Source: a virus
Strand: one strand, 5' to 3'
DNA: 23,044 nucleotides
IMG/VR virus record: IMGVR_UViG_3300031825_000072
Span: 1-23,044 of that record
Position numbers and translations under genes: made by a program. The notes below the pieces were generated by a model, which worked only from the letters and a program-made list of their open reading frames with translations, had not been told where the DNA came from and made no database searches. Below are positions 1 to 7,291 of this stretch, piece after piece (within the stretch, counting starts at the first letter, position 1; every line of letters begins with the position of its first letter).

Positions 1-10
1 CTAGAACTTG

Positions 11-46
11 AAATGCGTCTCGTTGCTTCGGCTACGGGGCGCATTT
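11..46 (+). promoter_or_regulatory. Long hairpin with TTCG tetraloop in leader
   Basis: Arms 11-26 and 31-46 pair over 16 positions (13 Watson-Crick, two G-T, one T-T mismatch) around a C(TTCG)G tetraloop, an exceptionally stable RNA loop. The outer pairs are AT (three A opposite three T), and the sequence just after is moderately T-rich. It could end a transcript arriving from the left or protect the 5' end of the late mRNA. Structure is read directly from the sequence; the role is inferred. Confidence 0.6.
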
Positions 47-81
47 CGCGTTTCTGTGTCCCGTGCCTGTGTCCATCCAAC

Positions 82-128
82 CGCGGCCCGCTTCCACTTC
101 GCTCCGGAAGCGGGCCGCGCGTGCTTTT
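82..128 (+). terminator. 14-bp GC-rich hairpin followed by TTTT; possible terminator or attenuator
   Basis: Arms 82-95 and 106-119 are perfectly complementary over 14 bp with a 10-nt loop. Four T's follow at 125-128, five bases after the stem, so this is a slightly imperfect intrinsic terminator. The right arm (110-117) can alternatively pair over 8 bp with 129-136, which would place the T run in a loop. It lies 31 bp upstream of the first gene. Confidence 0.5.
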
Positions 129-158
129 CGGCCCGCCTGGTAGCGGCGAGAACCTGCC

Positions 159-467
159 ATGCTCGATGCTATTCACCACTTCGCTAGCCGGCGCTTGAAG
201 CGAGACGCGCCGCCGCTGGAGGACGAGGAAGGCGAACCGCTAGAGACGCTGGTGCCGCCGCTGCGGAGCTGGTGCCGCATCACCCTCGGCGTTTCGTTGG
301 TGCCCCCGCCGACCGGGCAGATCATCACCTACGCGATGACCCGGCGGACGCTGCGGGCCACGCTCCACGCCCCCAAAACGGCGGTGATTGCGGTGACCAC
401 GGCCGCCCTTGGCAGCGTGCCCTGGATTCGCGAGCTAGTGATGTGGTGCATAGCGCACTGGAAGTGA
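159..467 (+). CDS. Hypothetical protein (102 aa), first gene of the late cluster
   Basis: I do not recognise this protein. The N-terminus is basic, followed by an acidic Pro-rich stretch (residues 18-38), then a basic segment with several Arg/Thr (about 60-70). The C-terminal third is fairly hydrophobic (about residues 72-100, rich in Ala, Val, Thr, Trp) and might touch a membrane, but it is not a confident transmembrane helix. The ATG at 159 follows a weak GCGAG ribosome site. It is the first gene after the hairpin leader, and the next start lies 7 bp after its stop. A role near packaging is suggested only by position. Confidence 0.5.
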   Translation: MLDAIHHFASRRLKRDAPPLEDEEGEPLETLVPPLRSWCRITLGVSLVPPPTGQIITYAMTRRTLRATLHAPKTAVIAVTTAALGSVPWIRELVMWCIAHWK

Positions 468-474
468 GAACGAA

Positions 475-699
475 ATGACTGATGTGTTGATCCTTTACCT
501 GCTGGGTCGCTCCAAGAAGCTGGCGCCGTTGGCCAGCGTGTGGCAGGCCATCCTCGCCGCGAAAGCGAGCGGAGACGCGGTTCCGGTTAGTGCGCGCGGC
601 ATCCGCCTGGACGGGGACATCTACGATCTTTTCGGCACGCTGCGGAAGCGGGGCAACGAGCCGGCCGCGGCCACCCCACTGGTGACTCCGGACGAATAA
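475..699 (+). CDS. Hypothetical small protein (74 aa)
   Basis: No family recognised. The first 30 residues are amphipathic and Leu/Ala-rich with two Lys (LLGRSKKLAPLASVWQAILA), and the rest is polar with a proline- and acid-containing tail. It starts 7 bp after the preceding stop and ends 4 bp before the small terminase start, so it is very probably co-transcribed with and translationally close to the packaging genes. Size and position match the small accessory ORFs often found ahead of terminase genes, but no function can be read from the sequence. Confidence 0.5.
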   Translation: MTDVLILYLLGRSKKLAPLASVWQAILAAKASGDAVPVSARGIRLDGDIYDLFGTLRKRGNEPAAATPLVTPDE

Positions 700-703
700 C
701 CCG

Positions 704-1324
704 ATGGAACTCCCCAAGCCGAAGCGCGTTCGGACGATCAAGCCGGCACCGGACAAGAGTTTGTACGAGCGGCTGCCGCTGAAGCGCCGTATGTTCGTGG
801 ATTTCTACCTGGGGAAGGCCAACGGCTGCAAGACGAAGGCGGCGCGCATGGCGGGGTACGCGGGACCTGCTAACGAGGGTTACCGGCTGTGCAACGATCC
901 GGACGTGTGGGCGTACATCCAGGACCGCCTAAAGGCCAGCGCGATGAGCGCGGACGAGGTGATAGCCCGGCTGGCAGACCACGCGCGGGCCAACGTTAGT
1001 GATTACTTCACCATCGACCCAGAGACCGGGAAGTGGACGCTGGATCTCCGGGCAGCCGAAGAGGCCGGCCTGCTCCACTTGCTCGCCGAGGTGTCCGAAA
1101 CCGCGGAAGGGCAGAAGGTCAAGACGGTGGACACGCAGGCGGCGCTCGTCCAGTTGGGCCGCTACCACGGCCTGTTCACGGATAAGACCGAGGGCCGGCT
1201 GAAGGTCGTTTCGCCCTACGAGGGAATGACCGACGATGAGCTTGAAGAGCGCGCCCGACAGCTTCGCGGAAAGACAGGCACGGCTGGAGGAGATCCGGCT
1301 CCTGGAGGAGCTGGCGCGGCGTAG
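704..1324 (+). CDS. terS: Terminase small subunit (Terminase_2-like)
   Basis: DNA-recognition subunit of the packaging motor; it binds the phage genome and hands it to the large subunit. Residues 28-78 match the helix-turn-helix region of this family: FVDFYLGKANGCKTKAARMA, then a Gly-Tyr and a conserved-looking NDPDVWAYIQ stretch. Residues 83-165 carry the usual middle region (ADEVIARLADHARANVSDYF, later LVQLGRYHGLF-DK). At 206 aa it is a normal length. The last 18 residues are low-complexity Gly/Ala/Pro and lie inside an 89-nt overlap with the large-subunit gene. Family assignment is from motif recognition and from the adjacent large subunit. Confidence 0.9.
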   Translation: MELPKPKRVRTIKPAPDKSLYERLPLKRRMFVDFYLGKANGCKTKAARMAGYAGPANEGYRLCNDPDVWAYIQDRLKASAMSADEVIARLADHARANVSDYFTIDPETGKWTLDLRAAEEAGLLHLLAEVSETAEGQKVKTVDTQAALVQLGRYHGLFTDKTEGRLKVVSPYEGMTDDELEERARQLRGKTGTAGGDPAPGGAGAA

Positions 1325-2744
1325 GGCCGAGGGCGGCATCAAGTATTTCCGGGCGCAGGAGCAGCAGATCCCGGTCCTGTCCGGCACGAAGCGCGGGAAC
1401 CTGGTGCTGGGCGGCAACCGCGGCGGTAAGACCGTGGTGGGCGCCGCGGAGACGGTTTACCGCTTACTGGGCGAGCATCCCTACAAGCCGAAGGATTACC
1501 GGCTCCCGCGCCCGCCAATCAAGGTATGGGCGTGCAGCCAGGACCTCCCCGGCTCCAGCGATCTGCCGCACAAGCAGTTGGAAGAGCTGCGGAAGTGGGT
1601 GCCGAAAGACGCGCTGCGGGGCGGCGAGTGGGAGAAGGCGTACGCGCCCGGCGCCCGGGTCCTCACCCTCGCGAATGGCTCGGTCGTCGTCTTCAAGTCG
1701 TACGATCAGGGGCTCTTGAAGTTCGAATCGGACGCCGTCCACTTCGTCTGGATGGACGAAGAGCCGGACGATAAGCGGATCTGGACCTCCTGCCAGATGC
1801 GCCTGGCCGACTATGACGGCTCCTGGATGATCACGGCCACGCCGGTGCTCTCGCTCCAGGGTAAGGGGTGGATTGAAGAGCTGTGGGAAGGCAGGAGCGT
1901 TCCGGATTGCCCGTACGACACGCACCAGTTGTTCAGCTACTCCAATCCTCACCTCCGCAAGAGCGTGCTGGATGAACTCTTTGGGGCGCTGACCGACGAT
2001 GAGCGGCTGGTGCGCTCCGTGGGCGCCTTTGCCCGGTTGGGTGGGCGCGTGCTCTCGGAATTCAACCCGCAGGTGCATCTGGTCGATGACTACATCCCGG
2101 ATCGGGCGCTGCGGCACTACCTCATCATCGATCCGGGCTGGAAGGTGGGCGCTCACCTCTTCGCGGCGGTGGATACCAAGGGGATTATCACCCTCTACGC
2201 CGAGCACTACGCCCAGGAAGAAGCCATCCCGCAGCGGATGGGCGTCCTGCACGCGCTCTGGCAGGCGTTCGGCAAACCGGAATACGACGTGATTGCGGAC
2301 TCGGCCGGCTTCTCGAAGACGCGCCAGGGGGGCAGCGAGAAAGAGCTGCCATCCGATATGGACGAATACCACGCGGCGGCGGAACTGCTGGGCGCCACGT
2401 GGTTTCAGCCTCGCCGGTGCCTCAAAGGCGACCCGATGGCGTACCGCGTGAAGCGGTATCTCCAGTGCCGCAAGCTGTTCATTTGCCGGGGCCTCAAGTG
2501 GTGGCAGTGGGAGTGCGAGCGCTGGACCCGGAAGCGAGAGCGAGAAGGCCCGGCCGCGATGGAGACGGCCATCCCCGACGCGCCGATCACGCGCAACGAC
2601 CATTTAATGGATTGCCTCCGCTACTTGGTAAATGAGCTACCGGACCCGCTGCCGGCGCCAACCGATCAGGCGTATTCCGCGGTGGCCGAGCACTGGAAGC
2701 AGGAGCGGGAAGCAGCGAGCGGGACGGCTCGGGAGATTGTTTGA
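1236..2744 (+). CDS. terL: Terminase large subunit (ATPase and nuclease)
   Basis: Packaging motor and genome-cutting nuclease, acting at the portal vertex. The ATPase domain shows a Walker A GGNRGGKT at residues 59-66, a Walker B FVWMDEE at 170-176, and an ITATP coupling motif at 199-203. The RNase H-like nuclease domain shows its three acidic sites: LIIDPG (D299), VIADSAG (D354) and RNDHLMD (around D455/D459). The 502-aa length is typical. The start at 1236 gives an 89-nt overlap with terS, but the charged helical N-terminus (RQARLEEIRLLEELARRR) resembles that of relatives and no better start lies downstream before the ATPase domain. All key catalytic residues are present, so it should be active. 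Confidence 0.96.
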   Translation: MSLKSAPDSFAERQARLEEIRLLEELARRRAEGGIKYFRAQEQQIPVLSGTKRGNLVLGGNRGGKTVVGAAETVYRLLGEHPYKPKDYRLPRPPIKVWACSQDLPGSSDLPHKQLEELRKWVPKDALRGGEWEKAYAPGARVLTLANGSVVVFKSYDQGLLKFESDAVHFVWMDEEPDDKRIWTSCQMRLADYDGSWMITATPVLSLQGKGWIEELWEGRSVPDCPYDTHQLFSYSNPHLRKSVLDELFGALTDDERLVRSVGAFARLGGRVLSEFNPQVHLVDDYIPDRALRHYLIIDPGWKVGAHLFAAVDTKGIITLYAEHYAQEEAIPQRMGVLHALWQAFGKPEYDVIADSAGFSKTRQGGSEKELPSDMDEYHAAAELLGATWFQPRRCLKGDPMAYRVKRYLQCRKLFICRGLKWWQWECERWTRKREREGPAAMETAIPDAPITRNDHLMDCLRYLVNELPDPLPAPTDQAYSAVAEHWKQEREAASGTAREIV

Positions 2745-3028
2745 TGGCGGAATTCCTGGCGTTGGCAATCCTCGGGGCCTGGCTGTGGCGGGAACGGGCG
2801 CACCAGGTGGAGCGCACGGCGTCTCGCTCCTCGCGAGACGCCGTGCTCGCGTTTGCAGCCGGCGAACGGGCCGCGACGCGGGAGCGGGAAGCCGAGTACG
2901 CCCGGGAGCGGCAGGCGATCCTGCAGCGGGCCGGCGTGGAGGTCAATCCCCCACCCGCGGCGCCGCTGCGAAAGTACGGCGATGCGGCCGAGTTCGAAAT
3001 TGAGCACGAGCGGGAGTATGGGCCATGA
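2744..3028 (+). CDS. Small membrane-anchored coiled-coil protein (94 aa)
   Basis: The ATG at 2744 overlaps the terL stop (TGATG), which favours it over an in-frame TTG one codon earlier. Residues 2-17 (AEFLALAILGAWLWRE) form a short hydrophobic N-terminal segment, followed by a long charged Arg/Glu/Ala-rich helix to about residue 66, a Pro-rich hinge (NPPPAAP) and an acidic tail. This layout is shared by small membrane proteins often found near head genes and, loosely, by inner-membrane spanins, but no lysis genes are nearby. The stop overlaps the portal start (ATGA). Function unknown. Confidence 0.7.
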   Translation: MAEFLALAILGAWLWRERAHQVERTASRSSRDAVLAFAAGERAATREREAEYARERQAILQRAGVEVNPPPAAPLRKYGDAAEFEIEHEREYGP

Positions 3029-4992
3029 CGATGCCGGGGACAACGGGGGGCGCCGGCAACTCGATCAGCCCGCGCGAGCGCGCCACGGCGGAAGCGGAGC
3101 TGAACGGCTACCTGAACTCGGAGAGTAATCCGCTCCTGGATCTCGTGCAGAAGCGCTACCGCTACTCCCGAGAGTCCAAAGTCCTGTTACTGGAGACCTG
3201 GGCCACGTGCCTGGCGTTCATGGCCGGCGAGCAGTGGCGCTCCTGGGATGACCGGCAGAAGCGGCTGGTAAAGCCCACGCGCATTCCGAGCTGGCGCGTG
3301 CTGCCGGTGTACAACCAGATCCCGGGCCTCGTGGACGTGGCGGCGTCGAAGCTTTCTCGAGCGCGGCAGCTCCCGCGGGCGCGGCCGGACGACTCCGACG
3401 ATCCGGAGGACCAGGCCCGCGCGCAGAAGGGCACGCAAGCGCTGCATGGCTGGTGGCACGGCGAAGATATGGAGCTGCTGGAGCACGAGGCGAACGTGAC
3501 GCGGATACTCCTCGGCTGTGGCTTCCTGCATCTCTATTGGGACCCGAGCCGGATGGCCAAGATTCCGGTCCCGGATCTGGCGACCGGTAAGGTGACTGGG
3601 CAGTATGCGCCCGTGGGGCAGTTGTGCGCGGAGGTGCTCACCCCGTTTGACGTGTTCCCGGAGCCGTGTGAGAACTGGCGGGATATTTCCTGGTGTATCG
3701 TGGCCCGCAAGCGGCCGTTGTCCTGGTTCCGGTCCGTCTTCGGGGAAGCGGGAGCCGGCGTCGAAGCCGAGACGGGCGATACGGAGAACGTCTTTAACAG
3801 CCTCGTGCCGGGAACAGAGTCCTCCGGCGGGACGGGATCTGCTCCGGACGGCGAGGGGCAAGCCACGGCCAAGACGATGTACGAGAAGCCGTGCCGGGAG
3901 TACCCGCAGGGGCGCATGGTGATCGTGGCCGGTGACCGGGTGCTATTCCAACGGGACGCCCTACCGCTGCCGTTCCTCGGGCTGAAGAACCCGCTGCCGG
4001 TGAAGATGCTCGGCTATCGGCACCTCCCTAAACGCCTCTGGCCGATGGGCCTGATTGAAGGGTGTATCTCCCCGCAGCGCGAGCTGAACCGGGGCCTGGG
4101 CAACATGGCGGAAATGATCCGCTTGCACCGCGGGCCGAAGTGGCTGGTGGACAAGGCGTCGAAGGTGGACGCGAAGTCGATCACCAGCGCGCCGGATGAA
4201 GTAATCGAGTATGCGGCGAACTCGACCCCTCCGCAAGCCGTGGCGCCTCCGTCGATTCCGCAGTGGATCGTGCAGTACTCCGACCAGCAGCGCGAGGAGA
4301 TGCGGCACCTGGCGGGGCAGCAGGAAGTGTCTGAGGGCGGGGTCCCCACGGGAGTGTCCGCGGCCTCGGCCATCCAGCTACTCCAGCAGGCGGACAATAC
4401 CCGGATGAACTCGCCGGCCCTCCTGGGGAAGGTGGGCCTGGAAGACTTCGCCAAGCACGTGCTTACCGTGCTGGCCGAGCGCTGGCGTGAGCCGCGGATG
4501 GTGGCGGTTCCCGGCAAGTCAAGCAAGCAAACGACGGCGACGATCAGCGGAGACGAGATCGGGCCGTTAGAGGTGATTGTCGAGCTGGCGGAAGGCGTGG
4601 AAGACAACGACGCCATCCGGCAGCAGCAGCTTTCCGAATGGCTCGGAATGGGCCTGATGGACATGGTAGCCGGCCCGATGGGTCCGATCCTGTTGCAGAT
4701 GCTCCAGGAAGTCGGTTTGGGCTGGCTGGCGGAGATCGTGGAGCGAGAGCTCCCGCAGATCCAGCAGCAGCAAGCCCTACAGGCCCAGGAGCAACAGGCG
4801 CAGCAGGCGGCGGCGGCAGCCGGGCAGGCCCAAGAGGGGCAGGCGGCGCAACAGCAGGCGCAACAGGCAGCGCAGGAGTCCGAAGCGCAGGACGCCGAGG
4901 CCCAACGCGAGCATGAGCGCGGCCTCGCCGACCAAAAGGCGCAGGTGGAGCTGGCCAAGCACTTGATGCGGCCGGGAGCACCCGCGCGATAA
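3025..4992 (+). CDS. Portal (head-tail connector) protein
   Basis: Forms the ring at the capsid vertex through which DNA enters and leaves, and docks both terminase and the adaptor. The 655-aa length fits the large portals of podoviruses. Visible features are an N-terminal region with FMAGEQW (a motif common in such portals), a middle mixed alpha/beta body, the segment GGVPTGVSAASAIQLLQQAD at about residues 437-456, which is typical for this portal type, and a Gln/Ala-rich helical tail (about 579-640) suitable for a barrel or crown. It overlaps the upstream stop by ATGA and sits between terL and scaffold, the expected place. Family called from overall pattern and context. Confidence 0.9.
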   Translation: MTMPGTTGGAGNSISPRERATAEAELNGYLNSESNPLLDLVQKRYRYSRESKVLLLETWATCLAFMAGEQWRSWDDRQKRLVKPTRIPSWRVLPVYNQIPGLVDVAASKLSRARQLPRARPDDSDDPEDQARAQKGTQALHGWWHGEDMELLEHEANVTRILLGCGFLHLYWDPSRMAKIPVPDLATGKVTGQYAPVGQLCAEVLTPFDVFPEPCENWRDISWCIVARKRPLSWFRSVFGEAGAGVEAETGDTENVFNSLVPGTESSGGTGSAPDGEGQATAKTMYEKPCREYPQGRMVIVAGDRVLFQRDALPLPFLGLKNPLPVKMLGYRHLPKRLWPMGLIEGCISPQRELNRGLGNMAEMIRLHRGPKWLVDKASKVDAKSITSAPDEVIEYAANSTPPQAVAPPSIPQWIVQYSDQQREEMRHLAGQQEVSEGGVPTGVSAASAIQLLQQADNTRMNSPALLGKVGLEDFAKHVLTVLAERWREPRMVAVPGKSSKQTTATISGDEIGPLEVIVELAEGVEDNDAIRQQQLSEWLGMGLMDMVAGPMGPILLQMLQEVGLGWLAEIVERELPQIQQQQALQAQEQQAQQAAAAAGQAQEGQAAQQQAQQAAQESEAQDAEAQREHERGLADQKAQVELAKHLMRPGAPAR

Positions 4993-5015
4993 GCCGGGAA
5001 CAGTCATTGGAATAG

Positions 5016-5043
5016 ACCGGGGCACTCGTAAGGGTGCCCCGGT
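5016..5043 (+). promoter_or_regulatory. 12-bp hairpin with GTAA (GNRA) loop between portal and scaffold
   Basis: Arms 5016-5027 and 5032-5043 pair over 12 positions, 11 Watson-Crick plus one T-G, closing a GTAA tetraloop. Only two T's follow, so it is not a standard terminator. It lies 20 bp ahead of the scaffold start, whose ribosome site (GAGGG, 5050-5054) remains free. A stability, processing or partial-termination element is plausible. Confidence 0.65.
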
Positions 5044-5062
5044 TGCACTGAGGGACAGCACG

Positions 5063-5926
5063 ATGGAACCGGACGAGACGTTGGACGTGGAGACGACCGG
5101 CGAAGCCGCGGAAGCAGCGCCGGCCGAGGTGTCGGATTGGGGCACCTGGATTGAGCAGAACGCGCCGCTGGAGGCAACGACCGACACTCCCGCGGCAGCG
5201 GAGGCGGAGACGGGCGCCGCGGACGTTGAGCCGGCCGCCGCGGTCGATGCGCCCGCAGAGGTGGACGTGGCCGCACTCCAGGCCCGGTTAGCGGAGCTGG
5301 AGACGATCCAGGGCTGGGCGCCGTCGGTGCAGCAGTTGGCGGCGCTGGGCATCACGCCCGAGCAGTTTGCCGCGCAGATCGGGGCCGTGCAGTCCGGCCA
5401 GCAGCCGGCGACGGAAGCGGATGCCTTCGCGGAGTGGGTCGCTACCGAAGGGCTGGACCTGGACGAATGTTCGCCGGCTGAAACCCGGGCGCTGCTGAGT
5501 GCCTTCCGCCAGGAACAGTTCATGGCCGCGCAGCAGGAGCAGTACCAGCAGGCGCGGCAGGAGGCGGAACAGGCACAACTGACGGCCCGCTGGACCACGG
5601 ACCTCACGCACCTGGCGACCGAGTTCCCGGAGTTCGGGAATCCCGTGCTCCGGGATGCGCTGCTCAACACCTATGAAGGGCGCTACGGGGTGGAGCCGAA
5701 CGCGCAGCAGCTGAGCCAGCTCGCGACGGAGCTGCGCGGCGCCATCCAGGGCATCACGCAGGCCGAGGTCGCGAAGTACGCCACCAACAAGCAGGCGGAC
5801 GCGGTGGTGCCGGTGCTGGGCGGCGGGAACGCGCCTCCGCCGGTCAAGACGGTGGATTTCCACCACCTTTCGGCTACCAAGCAGCAAGAGCTGCTGGAGA
5901 GCCATGTATCAGCTTCGCTCGCTTAA
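5063..5926 (+). CDS. Capsid scaffolding protein
   Basis: Probable internal scaffold that guides assembly of the capsid shell and then leaves. No sequence-level family match is claimed; the call rests on its place directly between portal and major capsid genes and on composition. The first 75 residues are strongly acidic and Ala/Glu/Thr-rich. Residues about 153-190 are a Gln/Glu/Ala-rich coiled-coil helix (QQEQYQQARQEAEQAQ). The last 35 residues form a short Pro-containing linker and a helical end (KQQELLESHVSASLA) such as scaffolds use to touch the coat. The 287-aa length is normal. Its start follows GAGGG by 8 bases. Confidence 0.85.
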   Translation: MEPDETLDVETTGEAAEAAPAEVSDWGTWIEQNAPLEATTDTPAAAEAETGAADVEPAAAVDAPAEVDVAALQARLAELETIQGWAPSVQQLAALGITPEQFAAQIGAVQSGQQPATEADAFAEWVATEGLDLDECSPAETRALLSAFRQEQFMAAQQEQYQQARQEAEQAQLTARWTTDLTHLATEFPEFGNPVLRDALLNTYEGRYGVEPNAQQLSQLATELRGAIQGITQAEVAKYATNKQADAVVPVLGGGNAPPPVKTVDFHHLSATKQQELLESHVSASLA

Positions 5927-5973
5927 CGGCGGGTGAGTTCCGGGATTGGCCCGGGAGAGGGACAAGGGATAGT

Positions 5974-7215
5974 ATGTCGAGCACATTGACGACGCTGGAC
6001 AGCCTCACGAAGAACGTGTATCTCCCGGGGCTGCCGAAGTGGGTGAACGAAAAGCGACCGCTGTTCAAGCGGTTGGAGAAGGTCACCAAGAAGGAGCGCT
6101 TCCGCGGGCGGCAGTTCATCTTCGCCGCGCAGGACGCGCTGCCGCAGGGTGGCGGCGCCATCAGTGAAGGGGAAACCCTGCCGACCGCCGGCAACACCTC
6201 CACGGTCAACATGACCCTGGCCATGAAGTATCACTACTACGTGGCCCGGCTCTCCGCGCAGGTGATGGATGCGGCATCCACCGACGTGGGCGGGTTCGCG
6301 GACGCGGTGAAGACGGAGCTGAACGGCATCCGCAGCCAGCTCGAAGAGGATCTCGCGATTAGCGGCCTCTTCGGCGACGGCTACGGGGCGATTGCCGAGG
6401 TGAGCGGCTACAGCGGCTCCACGCTGACCCTGAAGGACCAGCCCACCGTAGGGCAGAATGGGGCGCGCAACCTCCGCAAGGGGATGGCCGTCCAGAGCTG
6501 GGCCAGCAAGACGACCGGCACGGTGGCGGCGGATCACAAGACGATCAGCGCCATTCCGACGAGCGCGACCGCGACGGTCCCGACCAGTGCGGGCTTCGTG
6601 GCGGGGGATTACGTGTTCCGCTCTGTGACGGCGGGCACGGACCCGCGGGACAAGGTGATGATGGGCCTCCGCGGCGTCATCGACTCCACCACGTACCGCG
6701 CGACCTTCCAGGGGCTTTCCCGCTCGACCTATCCGAGCTTGCAGGCGAACATCCTGGGGAACAGCGGCACGCTGCGCGCGTGGTCGCCCGACCTGATGGA
6801 CCAGGCGGCCATGGAGAGCAGCCTGAACGGCGGCGGCAAGGCTCCGAGCGCCTGCTACAGCCCGCTGGAGATCCAGCGCCGGGCGGCGGCGTACCTCCGC
6901 GCCGACCGCACGTACGACATGAAGCTCAAGGAGCTGGACGGCGGGTACAAGGGGGTCTCCTGGACCACGCCGGACGGGACCATTCCGTGGTTCTGGGACC
7001 GCTTCTGCATCCCGAACCGGGTGGACTTCGTGTGCGAGGAAGACCTCTTCCTGGCCGTGCAGCAGGACGTGGAGTTTGCCGACAACGACGGCAAGATGTG
7101 GCGCTACACGGACCGCAAGGACGAGGTAGAGGCGTGGCTCCGCACCTGGCGCAACCTCGGCGCCCGCGCCTGCAACAACCACACCAGCCTGCAGGACATC
7201 TCCCACACCGCGTAA
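5974..7215 (+). CDS. Major capsid protein (HK97 fold)
   Basis: Building block of the icosahedral head. The 413-aa protein has the expected order for an HK97-type coat: N-arm, an E-loop-like segment with ISEGETLPTAGNTSTVN (about 63-79), a spine helix (FADAVKTELNGIRSQLEED, 108-126), then an inserted beta-rich region (about 168-215, with RKGMAVQSW and AGDYVFRS) seen in many coat proteins of short-tailed phages, and a C-terminal P-domain/A-domain part with FCIPNRVDF. It follows the scaffold after 47 bp with an AAGGGA ribosome site. The 3' flank carries a strong hairpin, as would suit a highly expressed transcript. Confidence 0.9.
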   Translation: MSSTLTTLDSLTKNVYLPGLPKWVNEKRPLFKRLEKVTKKERFRGRQFIFAAQDALPQGGGAISEGETLPTAGNTSTVNMTLAMKYHYYVARLSAQVMDAASTDVGGFADAVKTELNGIRSQLEEDLAISGLFGDGYGAIAEVSGYSGSTLTLKDQPTVGQNGARNLRKGMAVQSWASKTTGTVAADHKTISAIPTSATATVPTSAGFVAGDYVFRSVTAGTDPRDKVMMGLRGVIDSTTYRATFQGLSRSTYPSLQANILGNSGTLRAWSPDLMDQAAMESSLNGGGKAPSACYSPLEIQRRAAAYLRADRTYDMKLKELDGGYKGVSWTTPDGTIPWFWDRFCIPNRVDFVCEEDLFLAVQQDVEFADNDGKMWRYTDRKDEVEAWLRTWRNLGARACNNHTSLQDISHTA

Positions 7216-7233
7216 GCGGCCGACCACGTGTCG

Positions 7234-7275
7234 CCGAGAGGGGCGGTTTCCGGAGACGGAGGCAGCCCTTCTCGG
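7234..7275 (+). promoter_or_regulatory. 19-position hairpin with GAGA (GNRA) loop after the capsid gene
   Basis: Arms 7234-7252 and 7257-7275 pair at 18 of 19 positions: 15 Watson-Crick and three G-T, with a single G-A mismatch, closing a GAGA tetraloop. There is no T tract; the ribosome site of the next gene (GGAG, 7281-7284) follows directly. It is likely to shield the capsid-gene mRNA 3' end or modulate read-through into the next gene. The loop-proximal 11 bases are identical to those of the terminator at 8134. Confidence 0.65.
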
Positions 7276-7291
7276 GGGCAGGAGTACCTCG

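Noticed and set aside
13-198. A 61-codon + strand open frame across the leader
   Set aside because: It runs through both hairpins, is Pro/Gly/Ser-rich without pattern, and overlaps the start of the first gene; the complementarity explains the sequence better.
5940-5954. Short CCGGG/CCCGG hairpin before the capsid gene
   Set aside because: Only 5 bp in a GC-rich background; not distinguishable from chance.
5923-7227. A 434-codon open frame on the minus strand
   Set aside because: Antisense shadow of the major capsid gene, whose own frame has clear HK97-type features.
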